Assembly (NCBI RefSeq): GCF_000705555.1
Contig: NZ_JMQN01000048.1
Span: 120,091-184,090, forward strand
Length of the DNA: 64,000 nucleotides
Direction of reading: 5' to 3'
Source: Marinobacterium lacunae
Lineage (GTDB): Bacteria; Pseudomonadota; Gammaproteobacteria; Pseudomonadales; Balneatricaceae
Both the position numbers and the translations under genes were made by a program. Under the pieces are notes generated by a model. It saw nothing but the letters and a program-made list of their open reading frames with translations, was not told the DNA's origin and did not search any database. Each line of letters begins with the position of its first letter. The first letter of the stretch is position 1. Positions 1-9,900 of the stretch are shown in pieces.

Positions 1-1206
1 AACCAGCAGCGTGAAGAGCTGGATCAGGGCATCGCGATCTACTTCCCGGGTCCAAACTCATTTACCGGTGAAGATGTGGTCGAGTTCCAGGGGCATGGCG
101 GACCGGTTATTCTTGATCTGCTGTTGCAGGAGCTGATCGCGCTTGGCGCCCGCCCGGCGCGTCCCGGCGAGTTTTCAGAGCGCGCCTTCCTTAACGACAA
201 GCTGGACCTTGCCCAGGCCGAGGCGATCGCGGATCTGATCGACAGCTCGTCCGAGCAGGCCGCCCGTTGTGCGCTGCGCTCGCTCCAGGGCGTGTTTTCA
301 CAGCGCGTCCATGAACTGGTCGAAGCATTGATTCAGCTGCGGATCTATGTCGAAGCCGCGATCGACTTCCCCGAGGAGGAGATCGATTTTCTGGCTGATG
401 GAAGGGTGCTCGGTGATCTTGAGACTATTCTCAACCAGCTGGCCGATGTCCGCCAGGAAGCCAAACAGGGCAGCCTGCTGCGAGAGGGTATGAGCGTCGT
501 CATCGCCGGACGACCCAACGCCGGCAAATCCAGCCTGCTCAACGCGCTTGCCGGTCGCGAGACAGCGATTGTCACCGATATTGAGGGCACCACGCGTGAT
601 GTCTTGCGCGAACATATCCACATCGATGGCATGCCGCTGCACATCATCGATACCGCTGGCCTTCGCGATGCGCCGGACGAAGTGGAGCGCATCGGTATAG
701 ACCGTGCCTGGGCCGAGATACGCAACGCCGACCGCATTTTGATGATGGTGGACAGCACCCGCTCCGCGACCACGGATCCACTCAGTCTCTGGCCCGAACT
801 TGGTGAACATCTGGATGACCTGAGCCACCTGACGCTGATTCGAAACAAAGCGGACCTGAGCGGCGAAGCAACGCGAATTGAACAAGTAGGTGAGCACACA
901 CTTATTGCCTTGTCAGCGAAGGATGGCGCCGGAGTCGAGTTACTGCGCGAACACCTGAAGGCGGTGATGGGCTTTTCCAGCACCACCGAGGGCGGTTTCA
1001 TGGCACGCCGCCGTCATATCGATGCCCTTGAGCGCGCACGGGAACTGCTCGAAACCGGACGGGGGCAACTGAAGACCGAAGGTGCCGGTGAACTGCTGGC
1101 GGAAGACCTGCGTCTTGCTCAGCAGGTACTTGGCGAGATCACCGGCGAGTTCACACCCGATGATCTGCTCGGGCGGATTTTCAGCTCCTTCTGCATCGGC
1201 AAGTAA
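1..1206 (+). CDS. mnmE: tRNA modification GTPase MnmE, 5'-truncated
   Basis: MnmE works with MnmG to install the carboxymethylaminomethyl group on U34 of certain tRNAs. The reading frame is open from base 1, so the N-terminus lies outside the window. The first visible residues ([12 protein letters not shown], then FQGHGG) are the end of the tetrahydrofolate-binding N-domain. The embedded G domain shows the P-loop GRPNAGKSS, the switch region EGTTRD, the G3 motif DTAGLRD and the G4 motif NKAD. The C-terminal FCIGK carries the catalytic cysteine. About 401 codons are present of roughly 455 usual. MnmG lies 30 kb away beyond the siderophore locus and the putative oriC. Identification is secure. 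Confidence 0.98.
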   Translation, partial: NQQREELDQGIAIYFPGPNSFTGEDVVEFQGHGGPVILDLLLQELIALGARPARPGEFSERAFLNDKLDLAQAEAIADLIDSSSEQAARCALRSLQGVFSQRVHELVEALIQLRIYVEAAIDFPEEEIDFLADGRVLGDLETILNQLADVRQEAKQGSLLREGMSVVIAGRPNAGKSSLLNALAGRETAIVTDIEGTTRDVLREHIHIDGMPLHIIDTAGLRDAPDEVERIGIDRAWAEIRNADRILMMVDSTRSATTDPLSLWPELGEHLDDLSHLTLIRNKADLSGEATRIEQVGEHTLIALSAKDGAGVELLREHLKAVMGFSSTTEGGFMARRRHIDALERARELLETGRGQLKTEGAGELLAEDLRLAQQVLGEITGEFTPDDLLGRIFSSFCIGK

Positions 1207-1209
1207 GGG

Positions 1210-1234
1210 TAAATTTCACGCAGGCCATAGCGTC
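1210..1234 (+). promoter_or_regulatory. Iron-starvation sigma (PvdS/OrbS-type) promoter for the PPTase
   Basis: Exact TAAAT (1210-1214), 16-nt spacer, CGTC (1231-1234), starting four bases after the mnmE stop codon and 33 nt before the phosphopantetheinyl transferase start. It has the same form and spacing as the three other boxes in this locus. The match to the PvdS/OrbS consensus is from family knowledge; recognition by the sigma factor at 23257 is inferred. Confidence 0.82.
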
Positions 1235-1266
1235 TCTCGTTCAACATCACAGAAAAGAACGAGACG

Positions 1267-1935
1267 ATGATTGCAGAAGCACACCTGCCCCTACCCGATA
1301 CCGTTAACCGCAGGGTCCGGTTCGCTACGGCCGATACTGCCCGATTGACGCATCAGAGCATTCTCCGCTGCGCCACCGTGACCCTGCCGCAGCCGTTACG
1401 CCGGGCAATACCGGCGCGGCAACTGGAGTTCCGGGTCGGCCGACTCTGTGCGCAGAAGGTTATCCACAGCCTGACCGGCGAAAACCTCTGCCCAGGACGG
1501 GGTGCGCATGGCGAACCGCTTTGGCCCAGCGGTGTGGTGGGCTCGATCAGCCACAGCGGATCGCGTGTTCTGGTCGCCGCCGCACGAGAGTCCGATGTTC
1601 CAGCGCTGGGGCTGGATATTGAGGCCCTGTTCGATGCACCGGAACTGGCCGATCATATCCTCACGCCGCAAGAGCGGGTGCGTTTCCACCATCGTATCGA
1701 CAGCCAGCTGCTGACCACCGTCTTCTCCGCCAAAGAGAGCCTCTACAAAGCCCTGTTCCCGCTGACATCGACGGCGTTCTACTTCCACGATGCCGAAGTG
1801 ATCGACTGCACCGACAATGGCCGTATCAGATTGCGGCTGCTGACCAGCCTGTCGGAGCATTGGCCTGCCGGTGCACTGGTACAGGCCCGTTGGTGCCGCC
1901 TTGAAAACTATATCGTGACCGCCGCTCTACCCTGA
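1267..1935 (+). CDS. 4'-phosphopantetheinyl transferase, EntD/Sfp type
   Basis: Transfers the phosphopantetheine arm of CoA to the conserved serine of carrier proteins, here most plausibly the four T domains of the two NRPSs. The 222-aa protein shows the family motifs SISHSGSR, GLDIE (Mg-binding acidic pair) and FSAKESLYKALFP, as in EntD, and its length is typical. The ATG at 1267 follows only a weak purine-rich stretch. A sigma-type promoter box lies directly upstream, tying it to the siderophore regulon although it abuts mnmE. The 3' end is convergent with the exporter gene, 8 nt away. Family assignment is firm; the substrate is inferred from context. A perfect DnaA-box 9-mer lies inside the gene at 1460-1468. 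Confidence 0.93.
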   Translation: MIAEAHLPLPDTVNRRVRFATADTARLTHQSILRCATVTLPQPLRRAIPARQLEFRVGRLCAQKVIHSLTGENLCPGRGAHGEPLWPSGVVGSISHSGSRVLVAAARESDVPALGLDIEALFDAPELADHILTPQERVRFHHRIDSQLLTTVFSAKESLYKALFPLTSTAFYFHDAEVIDCTDNGRIRLRLLTSLSEHWPAGALVQARWCRLENYIVTAALP

Positions 1936-1943
1936 CCGTCCCG

Positions 1944-3629
1944 TCAGGCGGGTACGGCCGGCCGTGGCTCGATCAGCTGGCCGTTCTCCAGTTTCAGGCA
2001 GCGATCCGCCACCGGGAAATAGCGGTCATCATGTGTCACCACCAGCACCGTTTTTCCGGCGGCTCTCAGCTCTGGCAATAACTCCTGATAGAAAACCTGC
2101 TTGAACACCGGATCCTGATCGGCTGCCCACTCATCGAACAGGTAAAAGGGTCGGTCTTCAAGATACGCAACCACCAGGGCCAATCGCTTGCGCTGACCCT
2201 GTGACAGGGCCTGGGTCGAGAAACGTCCATTGCGGATACTGACCTTGTGTGCCAGCTGCAGACGTTCGATCCAGTATTGCGCCGACCGATCAAGCGCCTC
2301 GGCAGAGCAGTTCTCCTCCAGCCTGTGCAGGGATTCGAACAGATGGAAGTCACTGAACACGGCACTGAACAGCTGCCGGTAGTTATCCTGTTGATCCGGC
2401 GCCAGCAACTGGCCATTCAGCTCAATATGCCCCTGTTGCGGCGTGTACAGGCCGACTATCAGTTTTGCCAGCGAGGTTTTACCGCTGCCGTTACCGCCAA
2501 CCAAAAACACCAACTCCCCCGGCTGGAAGTGCAGGGTGATCGGTCCGAGCGTAAACAGATTATCCTCGGCTTCCCGGTAGTACTGGTGGCTGACATTGAC
2601 CAGCGCCAGATGCTGATATGCCAGCGCCTGTGGCGCCCCGACCGGCTCGGCCTCCTGCGTCTGCTCCAGCACTGCACCTATACGCTCCAGCCCGATCCAG
2701 GCCAGATTGATGGATGAAATATTATTCAGCAATGCATCCAGCGGCAGCAGCATGTAGAGAAATATTATCGTGTAACTGGCCGCCTGAACGGCATCGAACA
2801 GTGTTCCGGACGCCGCCAGAAGACACATGACGCTGATAAATCCGTAGATCATCAGACTGGCCCAGCCACTGGCCAGAATATAGGTTTTCAACCCGCCGAC
2901 GCGGTCCCGCTGCACCTGGTCGATACTGGTGTTCAGCTCATCGTGCAGAAAGCTCTGCGCCCGGTTACGGTTCAGTTTCAGCTCCTTGGCCCCCAAAAAC
3001 AGTCCACCAAAACCCTGAAACAGACGATCCTGCATCTGCCCCGCCTGTCGAAGCCGGGTCAGCGCCCGTTTGTGTCCAAAGTGGAAACCGCCGGCACCGA
3101 GCAGTAACGCAACCGCCGCCAGCAAAAATGCTGTCCCGGACAGCCAGGCCAGGTAGGCCATGCAGCCCAACAGGATGGCACCATTTATCAGGATATTGGG
3201 TAAACAGACGAGAAACTGGGCAACCTGCTGCGCATCGTCGGTCATCACCGACTGCGCCCGCGCCGCGCCCATCAGCTCCACCTGTCTAAAGGGCGCACGT
3301 TGAATACGCTCGGCCAGATGGCGCCGCAGTTCCGCCAGCGTACCCTGGCTGAGCTTGACGAACAGCAGCCCCGAGAGCATGCGCATGCCCACCGCCAACA
3401 CACAGAGCAACAGAAACTGTCCGGCCAGCCAGATCAGGTTCGAAGGTGAAAACAGTGTCGCCTGACCATCGGAAAAGGTTTCGTTGATCAAGCCGATCAA
3501 CAGCACACTGGACAAGCCGCTTGTCAGACTGGCGACCACCGCTATCAGCAAGCGGCGCCGGAATGTGCCGAGCAAACGCAGCAGCAGTTGGTTAGCCGGA
3601 CGTTGTCGCCACTCGGCGGACGTCGACAT
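1944..3629 (-). CDS. Cyclic-peptide/siderophore ABC exporter, PvdE/OrbE type (fused TM-ATPase)
   Basis: Probable inner-membrane exporter of the siderophore or its precursor, counterpart of PvdE (pyoverdine) and OrbE (ornibactin). It is about 561 aa. The N-terminal half has six hydrophobic segments. The C-terminal ATPase has Walker A GGNGSGKTS, the signature ALSQGQRKRLAL, Walker B PFYLFDEWAADQDP and an H-loop VVTHDDRYF. The ATG at 3629 is chosen by family length. An in-frame TTG at 3665 is preceded by a better Shine-Dalgarno (GAGGAG, 9-nt spacing) and would add 12 residues. The open frame upstream to 3980 crosses the promoter region and is not coding. It is divergent from the NRPS genes, with its own sigma box at 3772-3796. 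Confidence 0.9.
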   Translation of the reverse strand: MSTSAEWRQRPANQLLLRLLGTFRRRLLIAVVASLTSGLSSVLLIGLINETFSDGQATLFSPSNLIWLAGQFLLLCVLAVGMRMLSGLLFVKLSQGTLAELRRHLAERIQRAPFRQVELMGAARAQSVMTDDAQQVAQFLVCLPNILINGAILLGCMAYLAWLSGTAFLLAAVALLLGAGGFHFGHKRALTRLRQAGQMQDRLFQGFGGLFLGAKELKLNRNRAQSFLHDELNTSIDQVQRDRVGGLKTYILASGWASLMIYGFISVMCLLAASGTLFDAVQAASYTIIFLYMLLPLDALLNNISSINLAWIGLERIGAVLEQTQEAEPVGAPQALAYQHLALVNVSHQYYREAEDNLFTLGPITLHFQPGELVFLVGGNGSGKTSLAKLIVGLYTPQQGHIELNGQLLAPDQQDNYRQLFSAVFSDFHLFESLHRLEENCSAEALDRSAQYWIERLQLAHKVSIRNGRFSTQALSQGQRKRLALVVAYLEDRPFYLFDEWAADQDPVFKQVFYQELLPELRAAGKTVLVVTHDDRYFPVADRCLKLENGQLIEPRPAVPA

Positions 3630-3771
3630 CTGTGCTTGCGGTCTTTCCGATCCGTGGGTTGTCAATGTACTGGACTCCTCTGTGTGACACTCGCGCCAGC
3701 TATTTCGCAGCTGGCGATCAAGACACCGTAATCGGCCGAAACAGCCGGCACGGTGCCACACCCAGTCGACT

Positions 3772-3796
3772 GACGTTTTCACCACGCCAAAATTTA
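3772..3796 (-). promoter_or_regulatory. Iron-starvation sigma promoter for the exporter gene
   Basis: On the minus strand TAAAT (3796-3792), a 16-nt spacer and CGTC (3775-3772), upstream of the exporter. It lies 40 bp from the oppositely oriented NRPS promoter, making a compact divergent control region in 3630-3900. Consensus match is exact. Confidence 0.82.
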
Positions 3797-3835
3797 CCCC
3801 CTCTATTGCCTGCACCTGACAAATACTGCCGGGGC

Positions 3836-3860
3836 TAAATCTACGGCGGACAAATTCGTC
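3836..3860 (+). promoter_or_regulatory. Iron-starvation sigma promoter for the NRPS operon
   Basis: TAAAT (3836-3840), 16-nt spacer, CGTC (3857-3860), 40 nt before the ATG of the first NRPS. That start has a strong GGAGG ribosome-binding site at about 3892-3896. Same architecture as the boxes at 1210, 3772 and 18436. Confidence 0.85.
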
Positions 3861-3900
3861 TCCCCCTGCATATTGCCCAAAGATCCATGTCGGAGGACGG

Positions 3901-6900
3901 ATGCAAACCACCACGCTTATCGACCGTATCGCCCAATGGGCGCTGCGCACCCCGGATGCCGTTGCGGTGAGCGATGGCACCCAAAGCCTGAGCTACAGCG
4001 AACTGGAGCAACAGGCGTGCCGCATCGCTCACGTACTTTTTCAACACCTGCGCGATCAACCCGAAACGTCCCGGAAGCAGGAGCCGGTCATCGCGCTGTG
4101 TGTATCGCGATCCGTTGAGCTCTTCCCCTTGCTGCTGGGCATCTGGAAGGCCGGCGCCGCCTACCTGCCAATCGATCCGTCCACCCCCGTCACGAGGGTG
4201 CAGACAGTGCTTGAGGACAGCGGCGCGACGCTGCTGATCGCCGACGCCGAGATCCTCTCCGCAATGGCCGATCAGGTGCCCTGCGAGGTGATCGGGCAGC
4301 ACCGGCTCGCGATAGCACCAGCCACCGCGGAGTCTGCGCTGCCGCCACCGCGTCCGTCGCAACTGGCCTATATAATCTACACCTCGGGCTCACAGGGTCT
4401 GCCCAAAGGTGTGGCGGTGGAGCACCGGGCCCTGCAGCGCCACATCGAGGCTATGGCCGGATTTTACGGCGTCACCTGCGAGCAACGTCTGTTACACCTG
4501 CAGTCGATCAGTTTCGACGGCGCAACCGAGGCCTGGCTGTTGATGCTCACGCAGGGTGCGCAACTCCACATCAGCCCCACGTCTGTGCTGGCGCCGGACG
4601 TGCTGTTCTCCCGTCTGGTGCAGCTGAAAATCGATACCCTCGGTATCGCACCCGCCTACCTTCAAGAGTTGGTGCAGTATCTGGAGCGACACAATCTGGC
4701 GCTGGGTCAGATCCGTTTCCTGACACTGGGCGGAGAAGCCTCTCCAACCGAAAACCTGCACAGCCTGCGTACCCGCTTTCCCAATGCGCGCATCAGCAAC
4801 GGATACGGCCCAACCGAAACGGTTATCACACCGATGATCTGGTCCTCCCCGGCGGACGCCTCGACCCTGCCCGAAACCCGCTACCTGCCCATCGGCACAG
4901 CCATCGGGGCACGTAACGCCTACCTGCTGGATGAACAGATGCAGCCGGTTGCAGAGGGTGAGGTGGGTGAGCTTTACCTCGGCGGCGATATCCTCGCGCG
5001 CGGCTATCTGAATCGTCCGGGCCTCAGCGCCCAGCGCTTTATGCCGGACCCCTTCGCCAACCGCCCCGGTGCACGCCTCTATCGCACGGGCGATCTGGTG
5101 CGCCAACACGCCGACTACTGCGAATTTATCGGTCGCAACGACGATCAGATCAAGCTGCGCGGATTGCGCATCGAGCCCGGCGAGATCGAATCCTGCCTGC
5201 GTAGCCACGAGGCTATCGAAGAGGTCTGCGTACTCGCCTCAGGTGATAAGACAGGCAAGCGGCTTATCGCCTGGTATGTGCCAAAAGACCGGGACGCTAC
5301 AATCGGGGAAGCCGCCCTGAAAACCTACCTGAGCGAACGCCTGCCCGACTGGATGGTGCCTGCCGCGCTGCAACCGGTATCCGAACTGCCACGCCTGAGC
5401 AGCGGCAAACTCGACCGTCAGAGTCTGCTGGCCAGCACCGGGCGGGCGGAATCAACACCCTCGGTCAGCAATAGATCGACGCCTACGGATCGCGTACTGC
5501 GGCTGCGTGCAATCTGGGAGCAGCTGCTTGAGCGCCGCGACGTTGACTCCGCGGCGTCATTCAGCAGCCTTGGCGGCCACTCACTGCTCGCGTTGCGCCT
5601 TGTCCACGGTATCGAGATTGAGTTCGGCGTGCGGCTGTCACTTGAGCAGTGTCACCTGCATGTGAGCCTTGATCAGCTCGATCGCACACTGGAGCGTGCC
5701 ATCAATGAACGGCGGGATGATCACCGGTTACCGATTATCGCCTCACAGATGCGTGCAATCGAAACCGGCAGCACCGACCAGACCAGGGACGACTCAAACG
5801 CTACCCAACTCGCCTACCGGTTCTGCCTGCTCGATAACCATCAGCGCGAGGCGTTGGTCGGTTCCCTGCAACAGACATCGGCGGACTTGAGCCCGCTGCC
5901 TCCGCTACCGCTGACACCTCCGGCCGACACCGGCTGCGTCGAAAAACCCAGCTCGCCTTCGCAACAGCAACTCTGGCATCTGTGGCTGGCGGATCCGAAC
6001 AATGGCGACTACCGGATTCCAGCGCAGCTTGAGTTCACCGGTACCCTCGATGTAACCAGACTGCAAAGCGCGCTGGAGTACATCGAGAGACAACAGGAAG
6101 CGCTGCGCACCCGTTTCCGGGAGCGTGAGGACGGTACTCTGATGCAGGTAATCTCGCCGCCTGGCGGAATCGAGTTGGCGCAGATGAGCGTCGATACCCG
6201 ATCTCAGGCCGCGCTTGATGCGCTCATTGCCAGGGAACAGGCACAACCGTTCGATCTGGAGCAGGGGCCGCTGTGGCGCTTTCAGCTGATACGCTGTACG
6301 CCAACACGACACCTGTTGCTGATCTGCGCCCATCACAGCGTCAGCGACGATCACTCCATGACACTGCTGTTCCAGATGCTCTGTGCCCGGTTGGGCAACA
6401 GCCAGTACGAAACACAGTCCGCTTCTCCGCTGGTCACTCAGGGCGACATGGCTCTGTGGCACGACTATTGGCTCCGCAGTGGTGTCGAAGCACGGGAGTT
6501 AGCTTATTGGCGTCAGCAATTTGCCGGCCGTGAGGATGCAGGGCTGCCCGATTTTCCCACCCACGCAATAACCACCACGGACGGTGCAGGCAACACACAG
6601 GTCCGTTGCGCACAGCAGTTATCGGAAGCATCGACACAGGCACTGCACCGGCTGTGCAAGACACACAAGGTCAACCTGCACACCCTGTGTCTGGCGGCAC
6701 TGGAGTGGTCTCTGGCCCCCTATGCCGCGGGGCAGCCGTTCGATATCGCCTTGCCGGTATCACTGCGCCAGCACAGCGAACTGGCCGATAGCATGGGATT
6801 CTTTGTCGACACCCTCGTCACGCGGGCCGATCCGGCGCCCGAACAAGGCTTTGCCGATCTGCTCGGTTCGCTGCAACAGCAGATGTACGCCGCCCAGCAA

Positions 6901-9900
6901 CATCAGACACTTCCGTTCGTTCGGCTGAACCAGCTCAGGCGCGAGCTGCAACCCAAAGCACCGCGTATCTTCGTCAAATTCACCGAACATCTACCACTGC
7001 CGGAAGCGGTGACCCTGAACGATGACCTGAGCCTGAGCCCCTGCGAACAGAACGCACTCCCGGTCCACTATCCATTAACGCTGGATATCGTCGAACAGAA
7101 GGGTCGACTGAGTTGTCGGTTCGCCAGCCGCCCGACCAAGGTGTTTGGCGAGACGCTGGCCCGCGGCTTCTCGCCGGAAGCGCTGCACCGGTTCGCCACG
7201 CGCTACGCCGAACTGCTCGAACAGCTCCCGGCGCGTCCCGACATTCAACTGAAGGACTACCTTGCCGGGTACGCAAATGAACCCAATCTGCCACCGTTAC
7301 TCAAGGCCTGGCAGCACCAGCTAAGGCAGGCACCCGAGAAGCCTTTACTGTTCGATAGCAAGCATGGCCTGACCGTACGCCAGGTCGACACTCTGGCGCA
7401 CAACCTGGCAACCCAGCTGAACCGGTATGCCAATGCCGAGGACGGCGAAACACCCCGTGTCGGGGTTGCGCTGTCGCGTTCCGTTGCGCTGCCGGTAGCG
7501 ATACTGGCCATATTCAAGGCCGGCGGTGTCTATATACCGCTGGAAACGGATCAGCCCGAAGCGCGGCTCGGTTCAATGGCAGAGCATGCCGGTATAGACC
7601 TGCTGTTGATCGATTCAAGCTTTCCCCATGCCCATGATCGCTTCGCGATGCCGGTATTGAAGATCGATCTTGACCACCTGATGGTACCCACAGGCGAAGC
7701 CCGATCTCCGTCCCGCCAAAACAGCTACGCCGGGGCCGGTCAGCTGGCATATGTGATCCATACCTCTGGCTCCAGCGGCCGCCCGAAAGGGGTAATGATC
7801 AGTCATCAGGCGCTCTGGCAGTATCTTGAAGCGATATCGGCGCACTTGGCGCTCGCGCCCGAGGCACGGGTCGCGCTGGCCTCCACACCGGCAGCGGATC
7901 TGGGACATACGCTGCTGTTCCTTGCCCTTAAGCAGGCGCAGCCGTTAGTGCTGCTGCCAAAACAGAGTCTGTTCGACCCGAACGCGTTCGCCCAGCAGAT
8001 CGAGCATCATCAGATCGATGTCATAAAGCTGGTGCCCAGCCACCTGCAGGCTCTGCTTGAACACGCCGAGCCGACGCGCGTGTTGCCACAACAGGCGCTG
8101 ATACTCGGCGGCGAGGCGCTCACCCCCGCACTGCTGGCGCAGGTGCGGCGCCTCAAACCGGAGCTGTCGGTGTACAACCATTACGGTCCGACTGAAACGA
8201 CAGTGGGGGTGGCACTGAACCCCCTGCATAGCCAGGATCCGGCACTGTTTACCGGTTCAGCTTCGGTGCCGATCGGTCAGGCACTGGGCGAAGTGACACT
8301 GCACATTCTCGATCGACAGCTGAAACCGGTCGCCGAGGGTGAAGAGGGCGATCTCTATGTCGCAGGTGCCACTCTGGCACGCGGCTATCTGCACCAGCCA
8401 GGCGAGACAGCCCGCGTCTTCATTCCCGACCCGGCCGGACACGGCACTCGGCTTTACTGCACCGGTGACCGCGCAGTCCGGCGTGACGGCATCATCAGTT
8501 TCCTCGGCCGTCGCGATGACCAACTCAAGATCAACGGTTATCGCATTGATCCATCCGAGACAGCGGCAGTACTGCTAGCCTGCAACGGAGTCCGTCAGGT
8601 GCATATGACGGGGGTTATTGACCCTGTACGCCGGCGACCCGCACTCTGTGCCTACGTGGTAACAGGGCCGGACTACGATCATTCAACAGTGATGTCGGCA
8701 CTTGCAGGGCAACTGCCGGTTGCGGCTATTCCGCACTGGCTCGTTCCCCTCGATACGCTGCCGCTGACAGCCAACGGCAAGGTCGATCGCGCCGCTCTGC
8801 CCGCTCCGACCCGTGACCATCAACTGGCCGTAACGGCCCCTACATTGTCCGATGCCCCCCGGAACACTCAGCCGACCGAAAAGCCTGCTGAATCCGCCAG
8901 CGGCGCACTGAGCCTGCTTAAGCAGCTGTGCGCTCAGGTACTCGGCTGCGAAGCGGTGGATGGACAGGACAACTTCTTCGCCCTTGGCGGGGACTCCATA
9001 CTGGCACTGACCCTGATTGCCCGGCTGCGCAAGCAGGGCTGGAAACTGCTGCCCGGCGACCTGTTCAATGCGCCGGATATGGCCGCGGCCGCGGCATCCA
9101 TGACATCACTTGAACTGGCGACCCCCTCCACCACCCAACATGTGCCCCCCGCCTCCGCCAGGCTGACACTCTCGCCCATGCAGCGTCGCTTTCTGAGCCA
9201 GTTGCCGCCCCACGCCGGGCACTGGAACCAGAGCTTGTTGCTGCGCCTGCAACCGGATATGTCAGACGATCGCGTAGCCTGCGCACTCAATCGTGTACTG
9301 GCAAACCACCCCATGCTGCGGTGTCAGTTCATCCCCTCCACCGACGGCTCCGGATGGCAAGCGCACATTGGCGACGACAAAACCTTCCCGCTACATACCT
9401 GCGAGGTCGCGGACGCCGCGCTGATCGGGGCGCACATAGAACACGCCCAACGCCGTCTCAGTCTGCAACAGGGTCCACTCTGCTGTGCCCTGTTGATACA
9501 CCAGCCGGCCCAGGCCCCGGAGCTGCTGCTGGTTGTGCATCATCTGGTGATCGACGGCGTTTCCTGGCAAGCGCTGCTCGGTGATCTGGAGATTGCCCTG
9601 AACAGTGCCTCAGCGACGTTGACCCCGCCAAGCTGCGAGCCGGCTCAATACGGACGGCTCTGGCAACATCTGCAACAAGCGTCAGCCCCCGACAGCGAGC
9701 AGGGCCGTCTTCTTGCCCAGTGGCAACAGGCATTGAGCAACTGCGACGCACAACCGCCGTCACTGCCGAGTCAGGCGACTCACGGCGAGAGCCGACTGCT
9801 GAGCCAGCACCTGCCGCTGACACAGACCGAGGCGATACATGAGCGCCTCTATGCCGCCTTCTCGAGTGCCCTGTCTCGCTGGCTGCCGGGCCACACACTG

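Noticed and set aside
3630..3980. N-terminal extension of the exporter frame
   Set aside because: It crosses both divergent sigma promoter boxes and the NRPS start, and exporters of this family begin near the first transmembrane helix.
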